DNA from: Rhodospirillales bacterium
Lineage (GTDB): Bacteria > Pseudomonadota > Alphaproteobacteria > Kiloniellales > JACOMY01
Direction: 5' to 3'
Length of the DNA: 45,555 bases
NCBI GenBank assembly: GCA_014324045.1
Contig: JACOMY010000029.1
Coordinates: 1-45,555 of the forward strand
Part shown: positions 1 through 7,751 of the stretch, piece by piece
Layout of the letters: every line of letters begins with the position of its first letter
Numbering within the stretch: the stretch's first letter is position 1
The notes under the pieces: model-generated
The model's database searches: none
What the model was told of the DNA's origin: nothing
The model's input: the letters and a program-made list of their open reading frames with translations, nothing else
Program-made: the position numbers and the translations under genes

Positions 1-47
1 GTATGTATGCCGGCACCGGCGCGGCGGGCGGTTACCCTGGGTCTTGA

Positions 48-287
48 AAGCCGCGCCCGCCCCCGGAAAGCGGTCCCCGATCCGCGGGGGCTGAAACCGT
101 ACAAACTAGAAAAGTCGACGAAGACGGCAACTATAAAAAAATGAATGCAGAACGGCGTACTAGCATCAGTGGTGCGTTCTACGGTACGGACCATGCCGAA
201 ACCGCCGGGACGCTCGGCATCGCCGGAGCCTTCGGCGCCAAGAGGGTGGAAGAGGCAGCGGTCCCGGAGGCAGCACCGGGGAATTAA
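48..287 (+). pseudogene. C-terminal fragment of a transferrin-binding-protein-B-like (TbpB beta-barrel) surface lipoprotein
   Basis: An open frame ending in TAA at 285-287 encodes a tail containing SISGAFYGTDHAETAGT and then GAFGAKR. This matches the closing strands of TbpB-like and Slam-dependent lipoprotein beta-barrel domains, where a GxFYG...E.GG...G.FGA.R pattern is typical (family knowledge). The same frame is closed by TGA at 45-47, and neither other forward frame from base 1 looks like the strands that should precede this tail. The fragment is therefore either the end of a gene broken by a frameshift near its 3' end or a relic. The window edge hides the upstream part, so an intact gene entering from the left with one recent frameshift cannot be excluded. 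The identification rests on a short motif only. Confidence 0.45.
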
Positions 288-1317
288 CCGGTAACGGCAA
301 GCCTAGCAAACCGGGCGCGCGGCGGCTTCAGGGTCCTGAAAGCTGCCGTCTTAGACACTGCCGGCGGCGGTAGGGCCGGTTTTCCGATAAAGCCACCCGC
401 AGCAGGGTAGGTCTGGATGGGGTCCTTGCGCGCGGGCTGCCGGAGCCCAGCGCCTGCCGGAAACGGCAATGCAGCGGGAGCCAGCTGGCGGCGCCCAAGC
501 CGGTCAACTACTCCCGCACAGGGCGCGCGCGCTACCTCAGCGACTCCGCCGGCTTCCTCTGGCTGCTGGCCATCGCCTTCCGGTCGATCCTCGGAGAGCC
601 GCTACGGGCCGCCCTGCTGCCGGTCTTCGGCCGCGCCGAACCAAGCCCGGCCCGGATAGGGGATCCGATCCCCAAGCGGCGAGGTAGTGCGCCAGGGCGG
701 ACGCCACCGCAAGGACGATCTCAGACGGGGCCAAGGCCCGCGCTCTCGCCCAAGCCGAAGCCGGATACCCGCCGGGGATCGCCGCAAGCCTCTTCAAGGG
801 ACAGCTAGCGCGCGAGGCTCCGGACGCCTCCCGCGAGACGCCCTGCAAGGGGACTGCAAGCCGCCTGCACGACCCTTGCAGGCAGCCTGCAAGGGCCTTG
901 CAATGGGGCCTAGCACCGCTCTGCAACGGCCCGCCGGCAGGGCACCTTTTTCAGGGCAAAACGAAGGGGGCGGCAGGCCCGGAGTTTGCAAGCCTTCTGC
1001 GCTCCGCGAAAATCGATCTCCAAACCGCTTTTGCAAAGGGTTCCGTACCCCTGAAAGCGCTCGATTGCAAAGGACTTTCGGCGCCCCGCAGAAAAATCGG
1101 CGGCAACGCTCCGGGAGAAACCCTTTGGGTCAAAGCGTCAGCCCGAGACCCCGATCCATGGCGGGATCGACTTTCGCGCAGGGCTCATGCTTTATTTGCG
1201 CATTGCTTTTCAGATAGGCCGTACCACCTGTGCGAGGCACCCGGACTTCACATGAACCGGGGTTGCCGAAGTCTTAGGACTTAAATTCGGACTTAAACTG
1301 GAACGAAGGAAGACAAG
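288..1317. other. About 1 kb with no convincing gene
   Basis: Several short overlapping frames exist on both strands, but their translations are Arg/Pro/Ala/Gly-rich low-complexity sequence typical of GC-rich chance frames. None shows a recognisable domain, signal peptide or good ribosome site. The part from about 840 to 1075 is unusual for a high density of TGCA-centred words (CTGCAAG, CCTTGCA, TTTGCAAAG). The last 60 bases hold the leader of the next gene, with a direct repeat and a good Shine-Dalgarno sequence. The stretch may be decayed coding DNA. Confidence 0.5.
1277..1297 (+). repeat. Direct repeat GGACTTAAA, twice, just upstream of the repeat-protein gene
   Basis: Two identical nonamers GGACTTAAA (1277-1285 and 1289-1297) are separated by TTC, giving a 12-base period. 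They lie about 20 bases before the start codon at 1318, just ahead of the ribosome site GAAGGAAG. They are AT-rich compared with their surroundings. The position suits a regulator site or part of the promoter or leader, but no known operator is recognised. Confidence 0.35.
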
Positions 1318-1929
1318 ATGTTTCTTCGCACTTTGCGAACAATCGGCGTAGCGGGATTGGCGGCGGCAATCCTGGCATATGCATCGGCAGCAACGGCAGG
1401 CAACGGAGCACAGCAGACGCTGGGCGCGTTCCCCTTCTCGCCGTTCGGTGCCGGAGGCGGACAGCAGCAGACGCTGGGCGCATTCCCCTTCTCGCCATTC
1501 GGCGTCGGTGGTGGACAGCAAGCGCTGGGCGCGTTTCCCTTCTCGCCATTCGGTGCCGGAGGCGGACAGCAGGCGCTCGGTGCGTTTCCCTTCTCGCCAT
1601 TCGGCGTTGGCGGCGGACAGCAGGCGCTGGGCGCGTTTCCCTTCTCGCCATTCGGCGTTGGCGGTGGACAGCAGACGCTCGGCGCGTTTTCCTTCTCGCC
1701 GTTCGGCGCTGGGGGCGGAGCCATGGCTTACGTCGTCTACGTGCCGATGCTCATGCCCCAGTCCGCCGGCGGAAGCGATACGATGTCGGCAATGGCGCAA
1801 ATCGGCGTTTCGCCCACCGTCTGCATGATCGATGCAACCGACGGCACCGCATCGCAAATCGCTGCGCTGGTAGACAGAGAAGAGGCCTGTGCAAAGATTG
1901 GCGGCAGCGTCAGGACCGGAGTCGAGTAA
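1318..1929 (+). CDS. Secreted tandem-repeat protein, function unknown
   Basis: The product is 203 residues. Residues 1-28 form a standard signal peptide (basic MFLRTLR start, hydrophobic core, cleavage near SAATAG), so it is probably exported. Residues 32-134 are six copies of a 17-residue unit, consensus QQTLGAFPFSPFGAGGG; the second copy has one extra Gln. Variation is almost confined to T/A at position 3 and A/V before GGG. The units alternate a Gln pair, an aromatic FPFSPF core and a Gly run, like the glycine/aromatic repeats of adhesive or aggregating surface proteins (analogy only). The 70-residue tail has two cysteines (VCMID and EACAK), which could form one disulfide. GAAGGAAG seven bases before ATG supports the start. 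No family is recognised. A caspase-like secreted protein follows 99 bases downstream on the same strand. Confidence 0.8.
   Translation: MFLRTLRTIGVAGLAAAILAYASAATAGNGAQQTLGAFPFSPFGAGGGQQQTLGAFPFSPFGVGGGQQALGAFPFSPFGAGGGQQALGAFPFSPFGVGGGQQALGAFPFSPFGVGGGQQTLGAFSFSPFGAGGGAMAYVVYVPMLMPQSAGGSDTMSAMAQIGVSPTVCMIDATDGTASQIAALVDREEACAKIGGSVRTGVE
1411..1719 (+). repeat. Six tandem 51-bp coding repeats (309 bp)
   Basis: In-frame tandem array encoding residues 32-134 of the secreted repeat protein. Five copies are 51 bp and one is 54 bp, the latter with an extra CAG codon. The copies are highly similar in nucleotide sequence as well as in protein, which points to recent expansion or ongoing homogenisation. 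Copy number is likely to vary between strains by slippage or recombination without breaking the frame. Confidence 0.9.
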
Positions 1930-2028
1930 AGCCATAGCGCGCAGTCCCTCCTACGGGGCACTCAATGGGGGGCCCTCCACGGGGAGGGGCTGCCGCCCAA
2001 GAGGAAAGTAAATGGAGAGTTAAGCAGA

Positions 2029-3042
2029 ATGAAGCCGATCCTATCCGGGAAATCTATCCTGTTTGCGGGTTTGCAGGGCTGTCTGCTGTCGCTTGCACTG
2101 TCGGCCGGGGGGGTGCAGAGTTCCGGGGCGCAAGAGATCTCCGGCCGGGAAACCGCCGGAGATGTGCATTTGCTCGCCGTTGCGGTTTGTCCGCCATACC
2201 GCAGCTCCATTCCGGTGGAAGTCTGCCGCAATAGTGCCCGCGCGATTACGGAAAACCTCGACGGCCGCATGGGGATCGAAAGCCAAAACATCGAAACCCT
2301 GGTGGACGAAGACTCCACTGCCGGGAATTTTCTCGCCACCCTGGAGCACTACGCAGAAAGGCTCCAGCCCAACGACCGCCTCATTGTCTATCTGTTGCTG
2401 CATGGCGATCCCTTTCATCTTTGGGCAAACTACTATCAGCCGCAAGGTATCGTTGCCGAGCTCAATAAATCCTTCCTCGATCCGCAAGAAGATATCCTGG
2501 TATTCTGGACCGAGCAGGAACCGACAATTCCCGCCTTGGCCATCGCGCAGCAGCAATGGCTGACGGCGAGCAAGGTCTCCGCCGCGCTCGGGGCAATAGA
2601 TGCGGATGTCGCACTGATGCTGGATTCCTGTTCTTCCAGCTTGTTCTTCCAAACCCTGACCCGGGCAATCATGGCCGGCGGGCATATCGACTACATACTG
2701 ACCACAGCGGGATCGCAGCAAACAGCGGGGCTGGATCAAGCGAACACCATAACCTTGTTCGCGCGCGAGTTCGGCAATTCCATCGATCTGCCTTATGTCA
2801 CCAATTTCGGGCAAGCGGTGGACCGCGCGCGCATGACAACCACCATGCATGCCATGGCCAGTTGTGCCGACACCGTGCTGGATGCCGATAGCTTCCGGCA
2901 ACTCTACCCGCAAGTCCCGGTCCCGTCGGTCAGAACGCATAAGGGTGAGGTTGCCGTACCGCTGTGGTCTTGTGCCCAGGTTCCCAGCGTGGTCGATCTT
3001 TCCGGCAAATTGTCCCTGATGGAACTCTATCCGGACAATTGA
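2029..3042 (+). CDS. Exported caspase-like (clan CD) cysteine peptidase homologue
   Basis: The product is 337 residues with an N-terminal signal peptide (hydrophobic residues about 9-28; cleavage likely before EISGRE). The caspase-fold dyad is visible: a hydrophobic strand followed by His-Gly (VYLLLHGD, His125), and later a strand ending in Asp-Ser-Cys (ALMLDSCSSS, Cys201). A further strand, YILTTAGSQQTAG, resembles the post-catalytic strand of metacaspases and legumain/C13-type peptidases. The length and lack of a p10-like second domain fit a single-domain orthocaspase or C13-like protein. Activity is not proved. It lies 99 bases after the repeat-protein gene in the same direction, and GGAGAG lies upstream of the start. 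The intervening DNA has a short GC hairpin (about 1973-1988), possibly an attenuator. The export signal is unusual, since most bacterial caspase homologues are cytoplasmic; the substrate is unknown. Confidence 0.7.
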   Translation: MKPILSGKSILFAGLQGCLLSLALSAGGVQSSGAQEISGRETAGDVHLLAVAVCPPYRSSIPVEVCRNSARAITENLDGRMGIESQNIETLVDEDSTAGNFLATLEHYAERLQPNDRLIVYLLLHGDPFHLWANYYQPQGIVAELNKSFLDPQEDILVFWTEQEPTIPALAIAQQQWLTASKVSAALGAIDADVALMLDSCSSSLFFQTLTRAIMAGGHIDYILTTAGSQQTAGLDQANTITLFAREFGNSIDLPYVTNFGQAVDRARMTTTMHAMASCADTVLDADSFRQLYPQVPVPSVRTHKGEVAVPLWSCAQVPSVVDLSGKLSLMELYPDN

Positions 3043-3227
3043 CGGGGATAATTGACCGGGCTGCGGCAGAGGCCCTGACGGGGATTGGGACGGGGATTGC
3101 CGATTGGGGATCAAGCGGTCCCGGAACAACCAGACCCGGAAAATCAGACCTACAAAAAATCAGGCGGAACAGCGGCCGGATCGTCCGCCGTCCTCCGCTC
3201 AAACGGGCGCTACTCAATGGGTGCCGC

Positions 3228-4172
3228 TCAACGGGCAGTGACAACCACCGTGATTGCGTCGCGGTAGATGCCTGCCGTTGCATTGCCGACCCTGCCGACG
3301 GTCACGCGGCCGGACAGACGCTCGACGCCGGGGGTCCCGCTGCCGCCGGCGCGGGGGAAGGGTACGGCGTGACCGCCGGAAAGATCGATGGCGGCGCCAC
3401 CGATCTGCAGCCTGTAGGGGACCCTATCGAGGGGCCCGCCGGCAGAGCCATCGCGAAAGAGGATATTGCCGTTGTCCGACTGCAAGGTCATTTCATAATC
3501 GGCGTTGGAGCGCAGCAGCAGATCGAAGGCAAACTCGGCGCCTTTCTCCAGCTCTCCCAAGTCCAGCCTTTCGAGCGCGGCCGCCCCGAAGGGGGCGCTG
3601 GATTCCACGATGGAGAGGTTGGCAATTCTCGGCACCTTGGCCAGGAACCGGACCTCCATCCTGTCCTCCGGCGTGAAGTCCTGGAGATCGCCGCGATAGA
3701 GCGTGAGCGTGAGCCTGTCGTGGTAGATGCCGGCCGCCACCGCCTGCCGGGGAGGGATGTGGAAGTGGACGCTGTGGCCGTTTGTCTGCTTACCGGCGGC
3801 GGGAAACGACCCGAAGATCACATCGCTTGCCTTTGCCGTCGGCAGATCTTTCACCACCCTGCTCAGGTTGGCGTTCCGGTATAAGTTGTAGGCGAGCCCG
3901 CCGGCCCCGCCAGTGAGTTGGCGGTCGAAGCTGCCTGTCCGGCCGGTGGAGAAAACCAGGAAGTAGTTACAATCCGCCGGTCCCCGCTTGTGAACCGAGA
4001 GCTTCACCGTCTGCGTATAAGACACAGGGTCGAAGGGATCGTAGCCGGAACCAGACTTGCCCTGCCAATGCCGGTTCTCGACATCGCCCAATTGCATCCG
4101 GCCGCAAGCCTGGGCAGTGTCCAGGGCAAGCAAGACCAGACCCAAGGTCAAGGCCATGACCGCGTAGTTCAT
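3228..4172 (-). CDS. Spore coat protein U (SCPU) domain protein, CsuE-like two-domain fimbrial tip subunit
   Basis: The product is 314 residues, with a signal peptide of residues 1-22 (cleavage AQA before CGRMQ). Two consecutive SCPU-like beta domains can be seen. The first (about 23-180) contains the cysteine pair and ends in AAGIYHDRLTLTLYRGD. The second (about 185-314) ends in TAGIYRDAITVVVTAR, and the GxYxDxxTVTV closing strand is the family hallmark. Two SCPU domains in one chain is the layout of CsuE-type tip adhesins in archaic chaperone-usher pili (family knowledge). The start at 4172 overlaps the usher stop as ATGA and is preceded by GGAGGTG inside the usher gene, so the two are translationally coupled. 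A longer in-frame start at 4277 would lie wholly inside the usher gene and lacks a signal peptide. Confidence 0.8.
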   Translation of the reverse strand: MNYAVMALTLGLVLLALDTAQACGRMQLGDVENRHWQGKSGSGYDPFDPVSYTQTVKLSVHKRGPADCNYFLVFSTGRTGSFDRQLTGGAGGLAYNLYRNANLSRVVKDLPTAKASDVIFGSFPAAGKQTNGHSVHFHIPPRQAVAAGIYHDRLTLTLYRGDLQDFTPEDRMEVRFLAKVPRIANLSIVESSAPFGAAALERLDLGELEKGAEFAFDLLLRSNADYEMTLQSDNGNILFRDGSAGGPLDRVPYRLQIGGAAIDLSGGHAVPFPRAGGSGTPGVERLSGRVTVGRVGNATAGIYRDAITVVVTAR

Positions 4173-6682
4173 CGCTTCACCTCCACCGGCAAGACAATAT
4201 CCCCGATTTTGAGGCGGCCTTTGCTGCCCTCGGGTATTTCGATGCGAAACAGCGTCTCCGGCCATTGCAGGAGCCACAGATCGTAGCGTCCGGGCCGGAC
4301 GCCATCCACCCGGAAACGGCCTGTCCGGTTGGTGAAGAAGTCGAGTATCCCGGCCGTCCCGTCATCGACATAGCGCATGCTGCCGGCAAGTAAAGCCAGC
4401 GGCCCCTCCCCTTCGGCGGACAGCAACCTGCCGTCGAGCAGCACCGTCGCCGGGGTGCCGACTTCGATCATAGTGCCGCTGCGGTAGCCGGGCCGGATCT
4501 GAAAGAGGCCGGGCCCGAGATCGTAGCCCAGCGGCAGATCCGGCGCCTCCACCCGAACCGTACGGACGAGATGGGAAGACACATTGGAGATAACCGCCGG
4601 TCCCAGCGCATCGATGCGGCTGGTGAACTCTTCACCGGCCCGCTCGACGCCGACGGTCCAATCCCCGAACTCCGGACGCGCGGAGACCAGGACGAAAGAG
4701 TCGCCGACCGGACGGCCGAGGGCAAAGACGCCGTCTGCGAACAGCAGCCCCGTACCCAGGCGCAGGCTGGACCGCTGCTCGCGGCCGCCGCCGCCGGTCC
4801 TGGCGTATTCGTGCGACAGGCTGCTCTCGAAGCGATAGTCGTTGAAGAAGAGGTTGCCGCCGAGGCGGTAACTCCGGTCCGAGCGTGCGGCGAAGAGGCT
4901 GCCTTTGAGATCGCGAATATTGCTCCTGCCCTGGTAGTTCCAGTTGACGGTCGTCGCCTGATCCTCGATGTCGTGCGTCACTACCACAAGCTGCCGGTCT
5001 TCATGCAGATCCAGGCTTACGCTCAGGAAGCCTTCGACCGCGCGGCGGCCGCCCGTCCTGGACCGGTGCCCGGCCTGGGCATTTACCGACCAACGCCTGC
5101 CCAACTTGCGGCTGAGCGAAAGGCTGGCATCGTGTGTGTTGCGTTGCCCGGGGCGGCCGATTCGATAACGGAGCCCGGCGCCTAACCGGGTTCGACTATC
5201 GAGACTCTGGTTAAAGCGGAGACGGCTGTCGAGCAGTACCCGGTTGGCGCTGCCGTCGCTGCCGAGCGCAGCGAAATTGCGACTGCGATAATCGCTGGAC
5301 AGGGTGAGACCGCCCCCTTCCCAGCCAATGCCGCTGCCGAAGAGTCTATGGTCGAGACCGACGGCCCAGCCTGCCCCGGCGGCACTATGCCGGCTTACGG
5401 CGGCATCGACGGCAGTCACACCGGCAAGGGGCGAGGCATAAACCGCCTCGCCGCCCAGCAATTGGACAGTATCGTCGCCTTGCAGGTTGGCGCCGACCGT
5501 CAGGTCATCGGCCAGCCCCAGCCGGTGAAATGCGGAAAAGGCCGGAAAGTCCTCCTCATAGTCGAGTAGTCCCGCTTCGTTCGAAGAAGGAAGGCCCAGC
5601 GAATAGGCGTACTCATGCACATCCGGGGGAAGCATGCGGTCGCCCACAACCAGGGTGAGATCGATCGTCTGTACCCGTCCGTTCGGATCGGTGATGCGCA
5701 ATTGTGCGTCGTTGCTGCCGAGACCGACGTTAAAATCGCTGATCTCATAGCGCCCTGCAGGCAGGCGCAGCAGTTCTCTGCGGGTTTGGTTCACCAGCAC
5801 TTCAACCTGCGATTCCTGCAAGAGCTGGAAGCTCGCCCGGCCGGTCGGCGTGGTGACGCGATAGGGCTGAAGGTTGAAATTCCGCGCCACGGTGACGCCG
5901 CGCATCGACTGGAATTGCTGGAAACCGGCGACCGGATAGAACAAATCCCCCGCCGCATAGCGCAAGGCGCGCTCGGTATCGTCGAAGACGACGCGCGTCA
6001 AGCGGCGTTGCAGTTTGCGGTTGTCTGCCTCGGAAAAGGCGAAGTCGTTCTCCAGCACCAGATCCCAGAGGTTGACGGCCCAATCGAGATCAGCGTTCAA
6101 GGGCTGCCGCCCCTTGCCGCTGCCCGATTCTGTCTGGTGCAGATAATCCAGGTTGAGATGGAGGTTCAATTGCGAGGAGACCTCCGCCTGCGGCGTCAGG
6201 CCCCGAGCGCCGATCTGCGGCTGCCGCTCGGTCAAGGCGATCTGCTTGAGCGGGCGCAGTTCCACCGGCACCTTTATCTCGATCAGAAGACTGTTCTCGT
6301 CGTAGTCGAGCCCCAGACCGCCGGCGCCGAGGGCGGCCGCATTCACCCAGGTCAGACCCGCCGTATCCTTCGCAAAGCTATCTAGAACCTGCGGTTCGAT
6401 CTCTCCCGACAGCGCCTCGACAAGGCTTTGCGCCCGCAGTCCGAGCAAGCGGCCTTGCCGGTCGAAACCGGCAGTGACATCGCCGAAGGGCTTGCCGTCG
6501 ATAAGCAGAGGAAGGTCGATAACGACATCAGGGACGATTGCAGGAAACGCAGGGCCCGGTGCGGCTTGGGCAAAAGCGGCAGGAAATAAAGACTTGCACC
6601 AGAACTCCAGGATCGCCAGAGCAAGAATCAACCAAAAGGGCACAAGAGCGGATCCATTTTGAACTAACGGGCGCCAGACCAT
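4169..6682 (-). CDS. Outer-membrane usher protein of an archaic (Csu/sigma-type) chaperone-usher system
   Basis: The product is 837 residues, close to the usual 800-850 for ushers. Residues 1-40 form a signal peptide ending AAFAQA. The N-terminal domain (LPLLIDGKPFGDVTAGFDRQ) should bind chaperone-subunit complexes. The barrel and plug region is typical, with RASFQLLQESQVEVLVN and ELLRLPAGRYEISDFNVG. The C-terminal domains include LLDGRLLSAEGEGPL and FRVDGVRPGRYDLWL. Ushers fold subunits out through the outer membrane. The only partner in the operon is the coupled SCPU protein downstream; no periplasmic chaperone and no major pilin gene is present in the window, although a working system needs a chaperone. 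A candidate promoter lies 39-68 bases upstream. No clear Shine-Dalgarno sequence precedes the ATG. Confidence 0.88.
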   Translation of the reverse strand: MVWRPLVQNGSALVPFWLILALAILEFWCKSLFPAAFAQAAPGPAFPAIVPDVVIDLPLLIDGKPFGDVTAGFDRQGRLLGLRAQSLVEALSGEIEPQVLDSFAKDTAGLTWVNAAALGAGGLGLDYDENSLLIEIKVPVELRPLKQIALTERQPQIGARGLTPQAEVSSQLNLHLNLDYLHQTESGSGKGRQPLNADLDWAVNLWDLVLENDFAFSEADNRKLQRRLTRVVFDDTERALRYAAGDLFYPVAGFQQFQSMRGVTVARNFNLQPYRVTTPTGRASFQLLQESQVEVLVNQTRRELLRLPAGRYEISDFNVGLGSNDAQLRITDPNGRVQTIDLTLVVGDRMLPPDVHEYAYSLGLPSSNEAGLLDYEEDFPAFSAFHRLGLADDLTVGANLQGDDTVQLLGGEAVYASPLAGVTAVDAAVSRHSAAGAGWAVGLDHRLFGSGIGWEGGGLTLSSDYRSRNFAALGSDGSANRVLLDSRLRFNQSLDSRTRLGAGLRYRIGRPGQRNTHDASLSLSRKLGRRWSVNAQAGHRSRTGGRRAVEGFLSVSLDLHEDRQLVVVTHDIEDQATTVNWNYQGRSNIRDLKGSLFAARSDRSYRLGGNLFFNDYRFESSLSHEYARTGGGGREQRSSLRLGTGLLFADGVFALGRPVGDSFVLVSARPEFGDWTVGVERAGEEFTSRIDALGPAVISNVSSHLVRTVRVEAPDLPLGYDLGPGLFQIRPGYRSGTMIEVGTPATVLLDGRLLSAEGEGPLALLAGSMRYVDDGTAGILDFFTNRTGRFRVDGVRPGRYDLWLLQWPETLFRIEIPEGSKGRLKIGDIVLPVEVKR

Positions 6683-6720
6683 GCCGGCAACAGATAATTC
6701 ACAAGAACGCTTACTTATCC

Positions 6721-6750
6721 ATTATGGTGTTATCCTACACTGGCAATCAA
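6721..6750 (-). promoter_or_regulatory. Candidate sigma70-type promoter of the usher operon
   Basis: Read on the minus strand there is TTGATT, an 18-base spacer and CATAAT, followed by an AT-rich leader of about 35 bases to the usher ATG. The surrounding DNA is clearly more AT-rich than the genes on either side. The rest of 6683-6978 holds no supported gene. Confidence 0.4.
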
Positions 6751-6978
6751 GGGGCAAGAAATAGAAACTCCCATGACCACCGGCCAGCGAAGGCGCGACC
6801 CGCGTCAGGCTCTCTCATCCGCGAATTCTGCGCGCAAGCCTGCCGGAGCCTCTCCACGGCCGCCTCCGCCTGCCAGGGACCCCGGGGCGCAGGGCGTGAG
6901 CGCCGCCCGTAGCGACCTGGAGCGCCATCCGGGCGGCGGGATCGTGGCCGCGGCGATCATGGCAGTGCCGCCAACAAC

Positions 6979-7268
6979 TCACGCAAGGAGCGGCACGGCC
7001 AACAGTGCCGCGATCAAGGCGCCCAGGCGCTTGAGCCAGACAAGGTCAACTTCGAGCCGGGTGAATCTTGTCTCCATCTCGCTGCGTAGATCGGCAAGTT
7101 CGGTCTTCAACTCGCCCTTCACCTCGGCAAGTTCGGCTTTGGTTGCCAGGCCGCCACCGGTGACGCCATCCTGTAAGGTTTCGCTCAAGGCCTCTCGGCC
7201 TAGGCTTCAGTGAAGCCGGCCTGGCGCAGGCGCTTGACGGCAGCGTAGGTATCGAAGGCCAGGCCCAT
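6979..7268 (-). pseudogene. Broken DUF1640-type coiled-coil membrane protein gene
   Basis: From ATG at 7268 the frame reads MGLAFDTYAAVKRLRQAGFT and then EA, as in DUF1640 (CCDC90-like) proteins. Where the family usually has Gln there is TAG (7200-7202). Two codons further on, two extra bases shift the frame. The correct continuation, SETLQDGVTGGGLATKAELA, then a charged coiled coil and a C-terminal hydrophobic segment (VWLKRLGALIAALLAVPLLA), runs in another frame to TGA at 6979-6981. Restoring one base and removing two would rebuild a normal protein of about 95 residues. An internal ATG at 7188 could still give a 69-residue coiled-coil/membrane peptide, but without the conserved N-terminal part. 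In the intact family the coiled coil is membrane-anchored at the C-terminus. Confidence 0.75.
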
Positions 7269-7751
7269 GCCACGCCCTCGGCGGCGGATGCACCGGCGGC
7301 CCGAGCCGTCTTCGCCCTCTTTCGCAGCCAGTCCGCCCCGCCGCCTAGATGGCGCCAGCGCCGGCCTCACAAGCCTCTGTCACCAATACGCCAAGCGTCC
7401 CGGGGAAGCGAGTTTCTCTGGGTTGCCGGATCATGGGCCCTTGTTTCTCCTGCATCCTGTGCTATTGAGGAAAACTATAGTCTAAGCTCATCATATTCAA
7501 GATATAGCTTGAAAGTGCCTACCTTGTCTGTCAAATGACGTTAACGAACACTGGCCGACGCCATGCGCGACCTGACCAACTGGGCAGCCAGCAGAGTAGA
7601 GTACGGGGGGAAGGCTCCACCTTCGCCGGCCTGTCAGGGCACTGGATTTCTCGCCGTATCACCAAGGCCACTCCGCGGGCTCGCAGAAGAGCCCGGCCTC
7701 GGTTATCTTCAGCCAAGATGCCACCATGCGGATGGCGAAGGAGAGAACGAC
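7269..7751. other. Intergenic region with an AT-rich control segment and inverted repeat
   Basis: No supported gene. The first 170 bases are GC-rich with chance frames only. From 7460 to 7545 the DNA is sharply AT-rich and contains a perfect inverted repeat TTCAAG-ATATAG-CTTGAA (7496-7513), which could be an operator or part of a promoter. The HIT gene start at 7752 is about 240 bases further on. Confidence 0.4.

Noticed and set aside
1411-1719. Array of near-identical direct repeats considered as a CRISPR or iteron array
   Set aside because: The units are contiguous, without unique spacers, and keep one reading frame in a signal-peptide protein.
1293-1724. Long minus-strand frame with PPPTPNGEKGNAPSACC repeats
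   Set aside because: It is the antisense shadow of the 51-bp coding repeats; the plus strand has the signal peptide, ribosome site and a sensible tail.
2041-3129. 362-codon minus-strand frame
   Set aside because: It is fully antisense to the caspase-like gene, with Arg/Gln/Gly-rich composition and no motif.
5615-6385. 256-codon plus-strand frame
   Set aside because: It is antisense to the usher gene, which has signal peptide and usher motifs through this interval.
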